A stretch of 64,000 bases of DNA from Pseudomonas benzenivorans (GCF_024397895.1 NZ_CP073346.1:434001-498000), one strand, 5' to 3'; positions 27,464-36,451 are shown, counted from the stretch's first letter. Notes: a model not told the origin generated them from the sequence alone. A program made the numbers and translations.

Positions 27464-27493
27464 GCGATTATCGAACCAAAGTTCGATAATCGC
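27464..27493. promoter_or_regulatory. PcaR inverted-repeat operator
   Basis: GCGATTATCGAAC (27464-27476) and GTTCGATAATCGC (27481-27493) are perfect 13-bp inverted arms around CAAA. The right arm is the core of the PcaR target reported in P. putida. The site covers the likely pcaR promoter, so autorepression is expected. Confidence 0.82.
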
Positions 27494-27819
27494 AATTGCC
27501 TCGTTTCAGCGAGCTGGTAATCTTGCCCTCGCCCAATCCTGCGATTGTTGCGGTCAGGTACTCATCGCGGACTGGGCAGGGTTCTGCCCACGAAGCGGAA
27601 CTCTTTCCTCCAGCCGGTCCACGCCCCGGCGAAGGTAGAAGTGCCCCCCGCCCCAGGTCGAATGTCGCTCTGAAGCGGGGGGCGCCGCTACCCACCTAAT
27701 CGGCCCGAGAACGCCTGGCACTCTGCCTGGACATGCCATCTGCCCGTCGCCGCCGATACTCGCATCAGCAGCCTGCTCCCGCTGAGCTGCCACCAAGACC
27801 TCAAGCGGCCGCAAGCGGC
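27494..27819. other. Intergenic stretch without a recognised gene
   Basis: This 326-base region lies between the pcaR operator and the 3' end of the solute-binding protein gene. Only short frames with no family features are present. I see no tRNA, no hairpin with T-tract and no repeat. Confidence 0.45.
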
Positions 27820-28590
27820 TCAGGGCGGCGCCCGCAACCCCGGCATCTCCGCACCTGGCAACCACTTGTGGTGGATCGTCGCGAAACTGCCATCGCGCTT
27901 CATGCCATCCAGCTCCTCCTGCCAGCGAGCGACCACAGACGGATCGGTTTCAGGAGAGAAAGCGATGTAGCTATAGCTGCGCAGGAAACTGAACAGCAGC
28001 TTTACCTCGTCGTCGCGCAATCCACCGCGGGCCAGGTACGCGGGGAGTCCGAGGTTGTCCATTACCATCAGTTTCACCCGCCTGTGCTTGAGCATCTGCA
28101 CCACCATGTCCGGCCCGGGGACCGGATGCAGATTGGTGAACCCCTCGGCAAGCAACAATTGGTGGCTGTACCACTCACGGGGGATGGCTATCTGGCCGTG
28201 ATGGCGGGCGTCTTCCAGAGTGTCGATGCGCGGTGTGAAATCGTTGAGCCCATAGAAACCGGTGCTGTTTACGGTGATCGGCCCCACCCACTGGAACAGA
28301 GGCTCGCGCTCGGCGGTACGCATGGCAACAAAGACCCCGGCGTTGGGCCGGGTGCGCGCTTCCCGATAGGCGCGCGCCCAGGGAACCACCTCCAGGCTGA
28401 TCGGCTGGCCGCTGCGCCGCGCCAGTTCGCGCACCACCTCTACCGCCATACCAGCCGGCTCGCCGGCGACACTGAAGTTCACCGGCGGATACTCCTGGGA
28501 ATACAGCCGCAGCGGTTCGCCCGAAAGCGGCGGCGCCAGCCACAGCCCCAGCAAAAGGACCGACAGGCAGCAATGCAGTAAGGAGCGCAA
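27820..28590 (-). CDS. Periplasmic solute-binding (family 3-like) protein
   Basis: This protein of about 256 residues has a hydrophobic signal sequence (LLHCCLSVLLLGLWLAPPLSG) and the type II periplasmic-binding fold (EPLRLYSQEYPPVNF, then GMAVEVVRELARRSG). I prefer a TTG start at 28590 because GGAGAGG lies 8 bases upstream; an ATG at 28704 would add 38 residues without signal-like features. It has no adjacent ABC permease, so it may be a stand-alone sensor-type or chemotactic binding protein. The ligand is unknown. It follows the second OprD porin by about 150 bp. Confidence 0.78.
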   Translation of the reverse strand: MRSLLHCCLSVLLLGLWLAPPLSGEPLRLYSQEYPPVNFSVAGEPAGMAVEVVRELARRSGQPISLEVVPWARAYREARTRPNAGVFVAMRTAEREPLFQWVGPITVNSTGFYGLNDFTPRIDTLEDARHHGQIAIPREWYSHQLLLAEGFTNLHPVPGPDMVVQMLKHRRVKLMVMDNLGLPAYLARGGLRDDEVKLLFSFLRSYSYIAFSPETDPSVVARWQEELDGMKRDGSFATIHHKWLPGAEMPGLRAPP

Positions 28591-28742
28591 GCCTATGCCC
28601 TCTCCGGATGACAATGGCTGTAGCTTAGCCCTGGGTTGTGCGCAGCATCGTTCAGGCGCCCACCGGCATCCATTTTCAAGCGAAGGACGATTCTGCCGAA
28701 GCACACAGAGCCCCCCTCATCCACCCAATCCGGCTACGCGCA

Positions 28743-29993
28743 TTACCAGAGCGCCAAGCTGTAGCCCAGGATCAGCCGGTTCTCGTCGATATCCGTCGCG
28801 AGCCCATTACCCGATCTGAAGCTCACATTGCGCCAGCGCAGGCTCAAGCCCTTCAGGGCGCCGCTCTGCACGACGTAGGCCAGGTCGGTGTCGCGTTCCC
28901 ACTCCTCGCCGCTGCGACCAGCCGCGGTCCTGGCATTGCGACCATCCACGTAGCGGGTCATGAACGTCAGCCCGGGGATACCCTGGGCGGCGAAGTCGTA
29001 GTCATAGCGGAGCTGCCAGGACTCCTCCCCGGCGCGGGTGAAGTCGTTCAGGGTCACCAGGTTGACGACGTAGGCGGCTCCGCCGTTGAGGTAGGGAAAG
29101 GCACTATCACCGGACAAGGATTGCCAGGCGGCGCTGACCTTGTGGGCGCCATGGCCGAGGCTGAGCATACCGTTGAGATTGCGGTTGTCGATCTCCCCCG
29201 CACGCTGCCGGCCATCGCCGCGGCTGTCGAAATAGCGGATATCGCTGCGCAAGCTGAAGCCACCGGGCAGCGAATGGTTATGGACCAGGCCGAGGTAATG
29301 CTGGCGGTAGATCTCATCGAGCTGACCATAGTAGTAGCTTACGGCCAGCTGGGGATTGATTGCGTAGCTGCCCCCAGCAAAATCAAAGGCATCGCTGCTG
29401 GCTCTGCCATAGCCGATCTCGTCGCGCCCGGATGAGTCGCGCAGATTGCTGCGAGTCAGCCGGCCGCCGTCGAGGGTCAGTCCCTCGATTTCCTGGGACG
29501 TGAGCATGCCGCCCTGGAAGGTCGATGGGAGCAAACGGGTATCGTTGTAGATGGCAATCGGCAGCCATGGCTGCAGGGTCCCCAGACGCAACACGCTCTT
29601 CGAGGCGCGCAGCTTGGCGGTCAAGCCCAGCTCGCTGTAGTCGTCCACCGGCTCCTTGCTGGCGGGATCGAAGGGCAACAGCCCAGTGCCACGACGATCG
29701 CGACTGGAATCCAGCTTGACCCCCAACTCGCCAATGGCGTCGAGGCCGACGCCTACCGGGCCTTCAGTGAAGCCAGACTCGAACCGGGCGATGAAGCCCT
29801 GCCCCCACTCTGCAGCTTTCGACTGGCGCGCCGACTCCTGGCGGAAATCGCGGTTGAGGTAGAAGTTTCTGAGTTCCAGGCTGGCCTTGCTGTCGTCGAT
29901 GACGCCCGCCATGGCCACGGTGGCCGTCAGCAGGCACGGCAGAACGAACAGACTCGCGAGTTGGCGCGAGCCAAGCAATAGGATGAGGTTCAT
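28743..29993 (-). CDS. OprD-family outer-membrane porin
   Basis: This 416-residue channel has a signal peptide (MNLILLLGSRQLASLF through VAMAG) and a mature part that parallels the first OprD porin in this window (SKASLELRNFYLNRDFRQ, AEWGQGFIARFESGFTEGPVG and the ending ENRLILGYSLALW). It lies downstream of an MFS transporter and an M20 amidohydrolase on the same strand. It is probably the outer-membrane entry for the same substrate, tentatively hippurate or a related aroyl-amino acid. The start is preceded by AATAAAAACA, another A-rich leader. Confidence 0.87.
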   Translation of the reverse strand: MNLILLLGSRQLASLFVLPCLLTATVAMAGVIDDSKASLELRNFYLNRDFRQESARQSKAAEWGQGFIARFESGFTEGPVGVGLDAIGELGVKLDSSRDRRGTGLLPFDPASKEPVDDYSELGLTAKLRASKSVLRLGTLQPWLPIAIYNDTRLLPSTFQGGMLTSQEIEGLTLDGGRLTRSNLRDSSGRDEIGYGRASSDAFDFAGGSYAINPQLAVSYYYGQLDEIYRQHYLGLVHNHSLPGGFSLRSDIRYFDSRGDGRQRAGEIDNRNLNGMLSLGHGAHKVSAAWQSLSGDSAFPYLNGGAAYVVNLVTLNDFTRAGEESWQLRYDYDFAAQGIPGLTFMTRYVDGRNARTAAGRSGEEWERDTDLAYVVQSGALKGLSLRWRNVSFRSGNGLATDIDENRLILGYSLALW

Positions 29994-30131
29994 TGTTTTT
30001 ATTCCGACAGGTGATTTTCTGGACGGCGCCAATCCTTGGCGCTTCGGATCGCGATGGCGGCGCATGCGCTTCAAGCCATTCGAGGCGGCTAACACCTCAG
30101 CCTCCGCCACCGAAAGGTCGATGGCTCGCCC

Positions 30132-31487
30132 CTACAGGCTTTGAGCGCTCACATGATTGGAGGGCACGGCGGCCTGGCTCGGTTGCACCGGATCACCATC
30201 ATCGACGACCGCGAGACGAGCCTCGTGGGTGCGGTCGACCAGAAAGAAGGCGGCAACCAGGCCCAGGGCCGCAGCAAAGATCACATAGAACACCGGCGCG
30301 ATGGCCAGACCGGTGGTATGGATCAGCCAGGTCACGATGAACTGGGCAAAACCGCCGAAAATCATCACCGCCAGGTTGTAGGCGAGCGCAAGACCGGTGG
30401 AACGCACGCCGGCGGGGAACTGCTCGGCCATCGCCGCGGATATTGGCCCGAAGTACGCGGCCAGCAGCGTGCACAGTACGACCTGCATGGTCATCAGGCG
30501 AGCGAAGGACGGTGCCGCATGGACCCAGCTGAACAAGGGATACAGGGCGACAAGCAGACTGGCGGTCGCGGCGATGATCAGGGCTTTGCGGCCAAGCCGG
30601 TCGGACAGCGCGCCGAATACCGGCATCAGCAGCGTCATCAGGGCGACGGCAATGACCTGGGCGGTAAAGGCGTCGGTCAGCGGCAGGTTCAGTTGCCGAT
30701 TGGCGAAGGTCGGCATGTAGACAAGGATCACGTAGAAGCCGACGGTGCCGCACACGGTGAGGCCCATGACGGTAATCACCTCGCGCAGATGATTACGCAG
30801 CATGCGGGCGAGCGACTGCTTTTCCCTGGGGACCTGCTGAGCTTCGAGGAAGGCACTGGTTTCCGACAGGTGGCGGCGCATCCAAAGACCGACCGGGCCG
30901 ATGATCAGGCCGATGATGAAGGGGATGCGCCAGCCCCAGGAGTCAAGCGCCTCCGGCGTCAGTCCGTTGGTAACCAGTGCGGTAATGGCGGCGCCACAGA
31001 ACACCGCCAGGCCCTGGCCGAACATCTGCCAGGAGCCGTAGAGTCCGCGGCGGTTGGCCGGCGCGCTCTCGATCAGGAAGGAGGTGGCACTGGCGAATTC
31101 GCCGCCGGTGGCGAAGCCCTGCAGCAGGCGGGCGAGCACGATGAGCATTGGTGCGGCGACACCGATCGCGGCATAAGGCGGGGCGAAGGCGATCATCGCG
31201 ATGGACACCGTCATCATGCCGATGATCAGCTGCAGCGCGGCCTTGCGCCCCCTGCGGTCGGCGTAGATGCCGAGCAGAATGCCGCCGACCGGACGCATGA
31301 AGAAGCCGACGCCGAATGTCGCCGTGGCCATGAGTAGCGAGCTGTATTCACTCTCGCTGGGAAAGAACAGGCGCGAAATCACCACGGCGAGGAAGCCGAA
31401 GACGATGAAGTCGTACCATTCCAGCGCGTTGCCGATCACGGCTGCGATAACCTGGTGCTTGGGGGGGGCCGCTTTTTGCCTACTCAT
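30132..31487 (-). CDS. MFS transporter of the metabolite:H+ symporter type
   Basis: This inner-membrane transporter has 451 residues and twelve predicted helices. The ProP/KgtP-like (MHS) features are NALEWYDFIVFGFLAVV in helix 1, GIYADRRGRKAAL in loop 2-3 and ARLLQGFATGGEFASATSFL. Genes of this subfamily move small organic acids and betaines. It lies 58 bp after the M20 amidohydrolase gene and upstream of an OprD porin, so uptake of the amidohydrolase substrate is likely. The leader contains CATAACAACAA. Confidence 0.88.
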   Translation of the reverse strand: MSRQKAAPPKHQVIAAVIGNALEWYDFIVFGFLAVVISRLFFPSESEYSSLLMATATFGVGFFMRPVGGILLGIYADRRGRKAALQLIIGMMTVSIAMIAFAPPYAAIGVAAPMLIVLARLLQGFATGGEFASATSFLIESAPANRRGLYGSWQMFGQGLAVFCGAAITALVTNGLTPEALDSWGWRIPFIIGLIIGPVGLWMRRHLSETSAFLEAQQVPREKQSLARMLRNHLREVITVMGLTVCGTVGFYVILVYMPTFANRQLNLPLTDAFTAQVIAVALMTLLMPVFGALSDRLGRKALIIAATASLLVALYPLFSWVHAAPSFARLMTMQVVLCTLLAAYFGPISAAMAEQFPAGVRSTGLALAYNLAVMIFGGFAQFIVTWLIHTTGLAIAPVFYVIFAAALGLVAAFFLVDRTHEARLAVVDDGDPVQPSQAAVPSNHVSAQSL

Positions 31488-31513
31488 GATGTCATCTCCA
31501 CGATAGAGCTTAC

Positions 31514-31524
31514 TTGTTGTTATG
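31514..31524 (-). promoter_or_regulatory. A/C-rich Crc/Hfq-type motif in the MFS leader
   Basis: CATAACAACAA lies 27-37 bases upstream of the transporter start. It repeats the motif of the benR, benA, benK and catA leaders and suggests shared carbon-catabolite control of the hippurate module. Confidence 0.45.
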
Positions 31525-31545
31525 AAAGCGAGTGACGACAGCTAT

Positions 31546-32754
31546 TCACTCACCGAAGAACCGCTCCCCTAGCGCCACCCAGAAGGCCGCGCCAGGTACC
31601 AAACAGTCGTCGTTGAAGTCGTAATGAGGGTTGTGCACGCTGCACGGGCCGAGGTGCTCGCCACCGCCGAAACCGTTGTCGCCGTTGCCGATGAGCAGGT
31701 AGCAACCCGGTACCCGCTGCAGGATGAAGGCGAAATCTTCGCTCCCACTTAACGGTGGGGCGTTCTCAACGACTCGGGCATCGCCCACCAGTTCGCGCGC
31801 CACCTCGGCGGCGAGCTGCGTTTCCCGCACGCTGTTGACCAGGACCGGATAGCCGCGCTCGTAATGCACTTCGCTGGCAACGCCGAAGGCGGCTGCCTGG
31901 CCTTCGACCAGGGTGCGAATACGTGCCTCGAGCAGATCGCGCACCTCCGGCCGCAGGGCCCGCACGCTCAGCTCCATCTCGGCCGTTTCGGGAATCACGT
32001 TGTAGGTTTTGCCCGCCTCGATGCGGCCCACGCTGATGACCGCCGCGTCGTTCGGGTCGATGTTGCGGCCGACGATGGCCTGCAGAGCGAGTACGGTCGC
32101 AGCGGCGGGCAGCATCGGATCCACGGCAAGGTGCGGCAAAGCACCATGCCCACCCTTGCCATTGAAACGGATCAGTACCCTGTCGGAGGAAGCCATGAAG
32201 GACCCCGCCCGAAAGCGGAAGTGGCCAGTCGGGACACCCGGGTAGTTGTGCATTGCGAACACCGCGTCGCAGGGAAAGCGCTCGAGCAGCCCCTCGTCGA
32301 GCATGCGCCGTGCTCCGCCGCCGCCACCCAGTTCTTCGGCCGGCTGAAATATCAGGTTCAACGTACCGCTGCCCGGAAGCCGTCCCTCCCGGTGCATGCG
32401 CGCGAAGACTTGCGCCGCGCCAAGTAGCATCGTGGTGTGGCCATCATGGCCACAGGCATGCATCTGCCCTGGTGTCTGGCTCGCCCATGGCAGGCCGGTC
32501 AGTTCCTGTATCGGCAACGCGTCCATGTCGGCACGCAGGCCGAGGCGCGGCCCGCCCTCGCCCCAGCGCAGGATCCCGACCACGCCGGTCACCGCGATGC
32601 CGCAGTGCACCTCGTAGCCCCACTGCGTCAGGCACTCAGCCACCAGACGGCTCGTCGCAAACTCGCTGAAGCCGAGCTCAGGATGCTGATGAATGGTGCG
32701 CCGCCAGGACTTCATCGCGGCTTCATTGGGTAGATCGAGATCGAATGTATTCAT
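31546..32754 (-). CDS. M20-family amidohydrolase, probable hippurate hydrolase
   Basis: This 402-residue M20D metallopeptidase-type enzyme has the metal-binding stretch MHACGHDGHTT, QPAEE with the catalytic glutamate, and the dimerisation-domain motif GKGGHGALPH. The subfamily includes hippurate hydrolases and N-acyl or indoleacetyl-amino-acid hydrolases. The immediate vicinity of benzoate genes favours hippurate (benzoylglycine), which would be split to benzoate and glycine. An MFS transporter and a porin follow, and a LysR gene is divergent. Substrate assignment is an inference. Confidence 0.82.
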   Translation of the reverse strand: MNTFDLDLPNEAAMKSWRRTIHQHPELGFSEFATSRLVAECLTQWGYEVHCGIAVTGVVGILRWGEGGPRLGLRADMDALPIQELTGLPWASQTPGQMHACGHDGHTTMLLGAAQVFARMHREGRLPGSGTLNLIFQPAEELGGGGGARRMLDEGLLERFPCDAVFAMHNYPGVPTGHFRFRAGSFMASSDRVLIRFNGKGGHGALPHLAVDPMLPAAATVLALQAIVGRNIDPNDAAVISVGRIEAGKTYNVIPETAEMELSVRALRPEVRDLLEARIRTLVEGQAAAFGVASEVHYERGYPVLVNSVRETQLAAEVARELVGDARVVENAPPLSGSEDFAFILQRVPGCYLLIGNGDNGFGGGEHLGPCSVHNPHYDFNDDCLVPGAAFWVALGERFFGE

Positions 32755-32834
32755 GAGCCGATAATAGAATTTGCAGTGATCTACGTAAGGCAGTACTTTT
32801 TCCTAGGTGACAACCAAATGGAATCATCTTCGCC

Positions 32835-33725
32835 ATGAAGGACCATCAGCTCAAAGCCCTCATCCAAGTTGCCGAGTCAGGCTCCATCCGCGCGGCAGCA
32901 CGGGCGATGAACCTGAGCCAGAGTGCGCTGACAAAGGCCTTGCGCGAGCTCGAGGAGGACGTCGGCGCGGAGTTGCTTACACGCAGCTACAAGGGCATCG
33001 ACTTCACGCCCGCGGGACAGGCGCTGCTGGTTCGCGCGCGCCTGGCACACGCCACACTCGATAAGGCACGAGAGGAAATCCGCGCCTTGCGCGGTGGTGC
33101 CGGGGCACGCGTAGCCGTTGCGCTCACACCGCTCGTGGCCGCGACGGTCCTACCCCCGATCCTGGCCGAGTTCCGCCGCACGCAACCGGATGCCACCCTG
33201 AGCCTCGAGGAGGGGCTGCTGACCCAAGCGCTACCGGGCCTGCTAGAAGGCCGACTCGACTTCGCCGTCGCCCTGGCCAACCCGCGCGACTTGCCCTACG
33301 AAGTGATCTTCGAACCTTTGGCCGATGTCCATGCCGCGCCTACCGGTCGTCTCGGACACCCGCTGGCGGGCGCTGAGACATGGGCAGAACTCAAGGATGC
33401 AAGCTGGGTGCTGAACCTCAGCGACGGGAGCATGGGCAACCACTTCTTGCGATGGCTGGCGGCCAATGGCATCGACGCGCCCAGGAACTTAATGTCCTGT
33501 GCCTCGCTGACCCTCATGCTCGAACTGATGCGCCGTACCGACTACATAGGCTTCGGCCCGAAAACGCTGCTCAGCGACCCCTTGTTTGGTGCTGGTCTGC
33601 AGCAGTTTTCTGTCGCGCCCCTGCCCCCGCCTATGTCACTTGGCATCCTGAGCCTGCGCGGCGTTCCCTTGGCGACGTCGGCGAAAGTGCTGGCGGGCCT
33701 GTTCGCCCGCCGCCTTCGCGGCTGA
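32835..33725 (+). CDS. LysR-family regulator
   Basis: This regulator has 296 residues, an N-terminal winged helix (GSIRAAARAMNLSQSALTKALRELEEDVG) and a C-terminal effector domain. It is transcribed divergently from the M20 amidohydrolase with 80 bp between the starts, so it probably regulates the amidohydrolase-transporter-porin genes. I could not pick out a convincing T-N11-A operator in this short gap. The effector is unknown. Confidence 0.9.
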   Translation: MKDHQLKALIQVAESGSIRAAARAMNLSQSALTKALRELEEDVGAELLTRSYKGIDFTPAGQALLVRARLAHATLDKAREEIRALRGGAGARVAVALTPLVAATVLPPILAEFRRTQPDATLSLEEGLLTQALPGLLEGRLDFAVALANPRDLPYEVIFEPLADVHAAPTGRLGHPLAGAETWAELKDASWVLNLSDGSMGNHFLRWLAANGIDAPRNLMSCASLTLMLELMRRTDYIGFGPKTLLSDPLFGAGLQQFSVAPLPPPMSLGILSLRGVPLATSAKVLAGLFARRLRG

Positions 33726-33879
33726 CATCGGTTCGGGCCCATTCGGGCACGAGGAGAAAGGATCGACGACTGGAACTGCGGAGCACCTAAGGGAACAGGG
33801 CGCATCGGTCATTACTCCTTTGCGCCTTGTAATCCAGGAACGTTGCAAGCAGGCGGCGTTGCACCGCCTGAAACGAGCG

Positions 33880-35088
33880 TTATTTGCGGATGATGTTCTT
33901 CTCCGGCCCGTACGGGAACTTGGTGATGTTCTCCGCGCCCTGCTCGTTGACGATCAGGATGTCGTGCTCGCGGTAGCCACCAGCACCCGGACGACCTTCC
34001 GGCAGCATGATCATCGGCTCCATGGACACCACCATGCCCGGCTGCAGCACCGTGTCGATGTCCTCGCGCAGCTCCAGCCCGGCTTCGCGGCCGTAGTAGT
34101 GGCTGAGGGTGCCGAAGGAGTGGCCGTAGCCGAAGGTGCGGTACTGCAGCAGGTCGTGCTTGAGGAAGATCTCGTTCAGCTCACGGGCGATATCGCTGCA
34201 GCGCATGCCCGGCTTGATCAGCTTGAGACCCGCCTCGTGCACTTCGACGTTGGCCAGCCACAGACGCAGGTGGTCGTCGGAGCAGTGGTCGAGGAACAGG
34301 GTGCGCTCCAGCGCGGTGTAGTAGCCGGCGATCATCGGGAAGCAGTTCAGGCTGAGGATGTCGCCCTTGTTCACCTTGCGGGTGGTCACCGGGTTGTGCG
34401 CGCCGTCGGTGTTGATGCCGGACTGGAACCAGGTCCAGGTGTCCATCAGCTCGACGTCCGGGAAGGTGCGGGCGATCTCGCGCACCATGGCCTGGGTGGC
34501 ATGCAGGGCCACTTCGTACTCCGGCACCTGGTCACGCAGCGCTACGACGGCGGCGCCACCGATGTCGGCGATGCGCGCACCGTGACGGATCATCTCGTGC
34601 TCTTCGGCGGACTTGATCATGCGCATGCCCATGCACGGGGCAGCGATGTCGACCAGCTCGGCGTCCGGGTAGCGGTCGGCCAGCTTGGCGCGGTTCTGCA
34701 GGTTGATGTGGTCGTACTCGATGCCGATGCGGCGTGCCTTCGGCAGCGCCTGCTGGATGGCGACGAAGTAGTTGTCGCGCTGCCAGTCGGTGTAGACGAT
34801 GTTGTCGGTGCCGGCGGTGCGGCGCCACGGCTGGCCACCGTCGATGTTGGCGCTGATGCTGACCACCGCGTCCTGGGTCACCACCAGGGCGTAGGGACGA
34901 CCGAAGGAGCAGAACAGGAAGTCGCTGTAGTAGTTGATGTTGTGGTACGAGGTGAAGACCGCGGCGTCGATGTCCTGGGCGGCCATGTGGGCGCGCAGTT
35001 TGGCCTGGCGGTTGGCATACTCCTGGGCGGAGAAGGTGGAGTTGACCTTTTCGCCGTTCTGAATCCGGATCGTCTTGGGCATCTGCAT
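33880..35088 (-). CDS. creA: Creatinase, copy 2, with one codon deleted
   Basis: It has 402 residues and is nearly identical to copy 1 at 420-1631. The only length change is loss of the codon for Glu183 in the helix GGAAVVEALRDQ, giving GGAAVVALRDQ; P. putida creatinase also has the glutamate. The catalytic His, Glu and Glu (231, 261 and 357 here) are retained. The deletion shortens a helix by one residue and could disturb packing, so activity is uncertain. The promoter keeps the shared 19-bp motif and the TGCAAT element. It lies downstream of the CahR-type regulator and is separated from it by a strong terminator. Confidence 0.94.
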   Translation of the reverse strand: MQMPKTIRIQNGEKVNSTFSAQEYANRQAKLRAHMAAQDIDAAVFTSYHNINYYSDFLFCSFGRPYALVVTQDAVVSISANIDGGQPWRRTAGTDNIVYTDWQRDNYFVAIQQALPKARRIGIEYDHINLQNRAKLADRYPDAELVDIAAPCMGMRMIKSAEEHEMIRHGARIADIGGAAVVALRDQVPEYEVALHATQAMVREIARTFPDVELMDTWTWFQSGINTDGAHNPVTTRKVNKGDILSLNCFPMIAGYYTALERTLFLDHCSDDHLRLWLANVEVHEAGLKLIKPGMRCSDIARELNEIFLKHDLLQYRTFGYGHSFGTLSHYYGREAGLELREDIDTVLQPGMVVSMEPMIMLPEGRPGAGGYREHDILIVNEQGAENITKFPYGPEKNIIRK

Positions 35089-35212
35089 GGCGTGAATCCT
35101 TTTTGTTTTCCAGTGACTCGATTCGCCGGTTTGGCGAGCCGTTGGAAAGCATTGCACCAGATGCACTTCTGCCATTTTTGTACGTTTCCGACCCGAAATT
35201 GGTCAGATCCGC
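33890..35212. repeat. Long direct repeat, copy B (creatinase plus promoter)
   Basis: This is the second copy of the repeat at 430-1755. Compared with copy A it lacks one TTC triplet near 34541 and has three single-base changes in the coding part. Outside the repeat the flanks are unrelated. Recombination between the copies would delete the 33-kb creatinine-benzoate region. Confidence 0.93.
35189..35207 (-). promoter_or_regulatory. Shared 19-bp motif upstream of creatinase copy 2
   Basis: This is identical to the motif at 1732-1750, 101 bp from the start codon. It lies between the regulator's terminator and the gene, so copy 2 has its own promoter. Confidence 0.6.
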
Positions 35213-35393
35213 TGCGCCTGCCTGGCTCGGTTCATTTGTGCAAGGCGCTCCCAAGCCCGGCCTTGGCGATCAGGGCGCTGGCGAGCTTCTCAGCTCGTCC
35301 ACGCCGCTTCCGGGCTCCGTTTAGGCGCCAGCAGGAAAGCCAAGGGCCACCGGTTTCCACTCCCCTTCCAAATTTCCACACGCGCAAAAAAAA

Positions 35394-35419
35394 CCCGTCC
35401 TGAGCGGGCACAGGACGGG
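35394..35419. terminator. Rho-independent terminator, bidirectional
   Basis: The arms CCCGTCCT (35394-35401) and AGGACGGG (35412-35419) enclose a 10-base loop. Eight A residues precede the stem and seven follow the C after it on the plus strand, so T-tracts exist in both directions. On the minus strand it ends the AraC-family regulator transcript 25 bp after its stop. Confidence 0.9.
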
Positions 35420-35443
35420 CAAAAAAATCGATTGTCGCGCGGT

Positions 35444-36451
35444 TCAGTGCATGGCCACGCTCAAGCGCGGCGAACGATCTTGTCGCTCGCCACTTGGGGC
35501 TGACCCGAAGTGCTCGCGATAGCACTTGGAGAAATGCTGCGCGGAAATAAAGCCACAACTTACCGCGATGTTCGATATTGGCAGAGCCGTCTGCTTCAGC
35601 AGCTGTCGCGCCTGCAGCAAACGCAACTTCAGGTAGTATCGCGACGGGGAACAGTGCATGTACTGGCAGAAGAGTCGCTCAAGCTGCCGTCTGGATAAAC
35701 CGACGAAATTGGCCAGCTTTTCCAGCTCGATAGGCTTCTCGAGATTCGCTTCCATCAACCCGATCGCCTCCTGCAACTTCGGTTGAGAGCCGCCCAACGT
35801 CTGCCGTAACGTCAATCTTTGTGGCACTTGCTCACTGCGAATACGCTCCAGCACCAGCGTTTCACTGATCGCCTCGGCCAAGACAGGACCATGACTGCGC
35901 ATGATCAACTGCAGCATCAAGTCTGCCCCGTCGCTGCCGTTCCCCGCGGTGTAGCGGTCACGATCCAGAACGAAATGCTGGGTACTGAGGACAATGCCGG
36001 GAAAGGCTTCCTGCAGATCGACCCGGTACTCCCAGCTTGTGCAGCATTCATAACCGTCCAGCAGACCGGCGTTGGCCAGAAGCCAACTGCCAGAACCCAG
36101 GCTACCCAGGTGGGTGCCTAGATCGGCGTGCCGCTGAAGCAGGCGAATCTGTTCTGGATCGCAGCGGCGCTGGATGTTCTCCGCGCCACAGATGATCAAC
36201 GCATCCAGATCGTCCTCGGACGTGGCGGCGCCATCCGGCGATACCAGCATGCCGCTATTGGCGCGCACCGGTCGGCCATCCATCGTCAGGGTTCGCCAGC
36301 GATACAGGTTGCTGCCGGAAAATTGATTGGCCCGGCGCAACGGTTCCAACACCGCGGCCAGCGTGATGAGGCTGAAATTGTCGGTGAGCAAGAAGCCGAT
36401 CGACTGGATCGCAACCTCAGCCGGCTGCTTCAGCGCCTGGTAAGCGGACAT
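35444..36451 (-). CDS. cahR: AraC-family regulator with a glutamine-amidotransferase-like domain (CahR/GbdR type)
   Basis: This 335-residue regulator has an N-terminal DJ-1/PfpI-like domain (IGFLLTDNFSLITLAAVLEPL and DALIICGAENIQRR). The usual nucleophile cysteine is replaced in GSLGSGSWLLANAGLL, as in ligand-sensing members. The C-terminus is an AraC double helix-turn-helix (LANFVGLSRRQLERLFCQY, then ISNIAVSCGFISAQHFSKCY). GbdR, SouR and CahR of Pseudomonas belong to this group and sense betaine, sarcosine or creatine-related ligands. Position beside creatinase and serine dehydratase points to CahR. It probably binds the shared 19-bp motif found four times here. The ATG at 36451 has GGAG upstream. 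Confidence 0.85.
   Translation of the reverse strand: MSAYQALKQPAEVAIQSIGFLLTDNFSLITLAAVLEPLRRANQFSGSNLYRWRTLTMDGRPVRANSGMLVSPDGAATSEDDLDALIICGAENIQRRCDPEQIRLLQRHADLGTHLGSLGSGSWLLANAGLLDGYECCTSWEYRVDLQEAFPGIVLSTQHFVLDRDRYTAGNGSDGADLMLQLIMRSHGPVLAEAISETLVLERIRSEQVPQRLTLRQTLGGSQPKLQEAIGLMEANLEKPIELEKLANFVGLSRRQLERLFCQYMHCSPSRYYLKLRLLQARQLLKQTALPISNIAVSCGFISAQHFSKCYREHFGSAPSGERQDRSPRLSVAMH

Noticed and set aside
33850..33870. Hairpin CAGGCGG-N7-CCGCCTG after creatinase copy 2 as a terminator
   Set aside because: It has a 7-bp stem but no T-tract on the minus strand; too weak to call.
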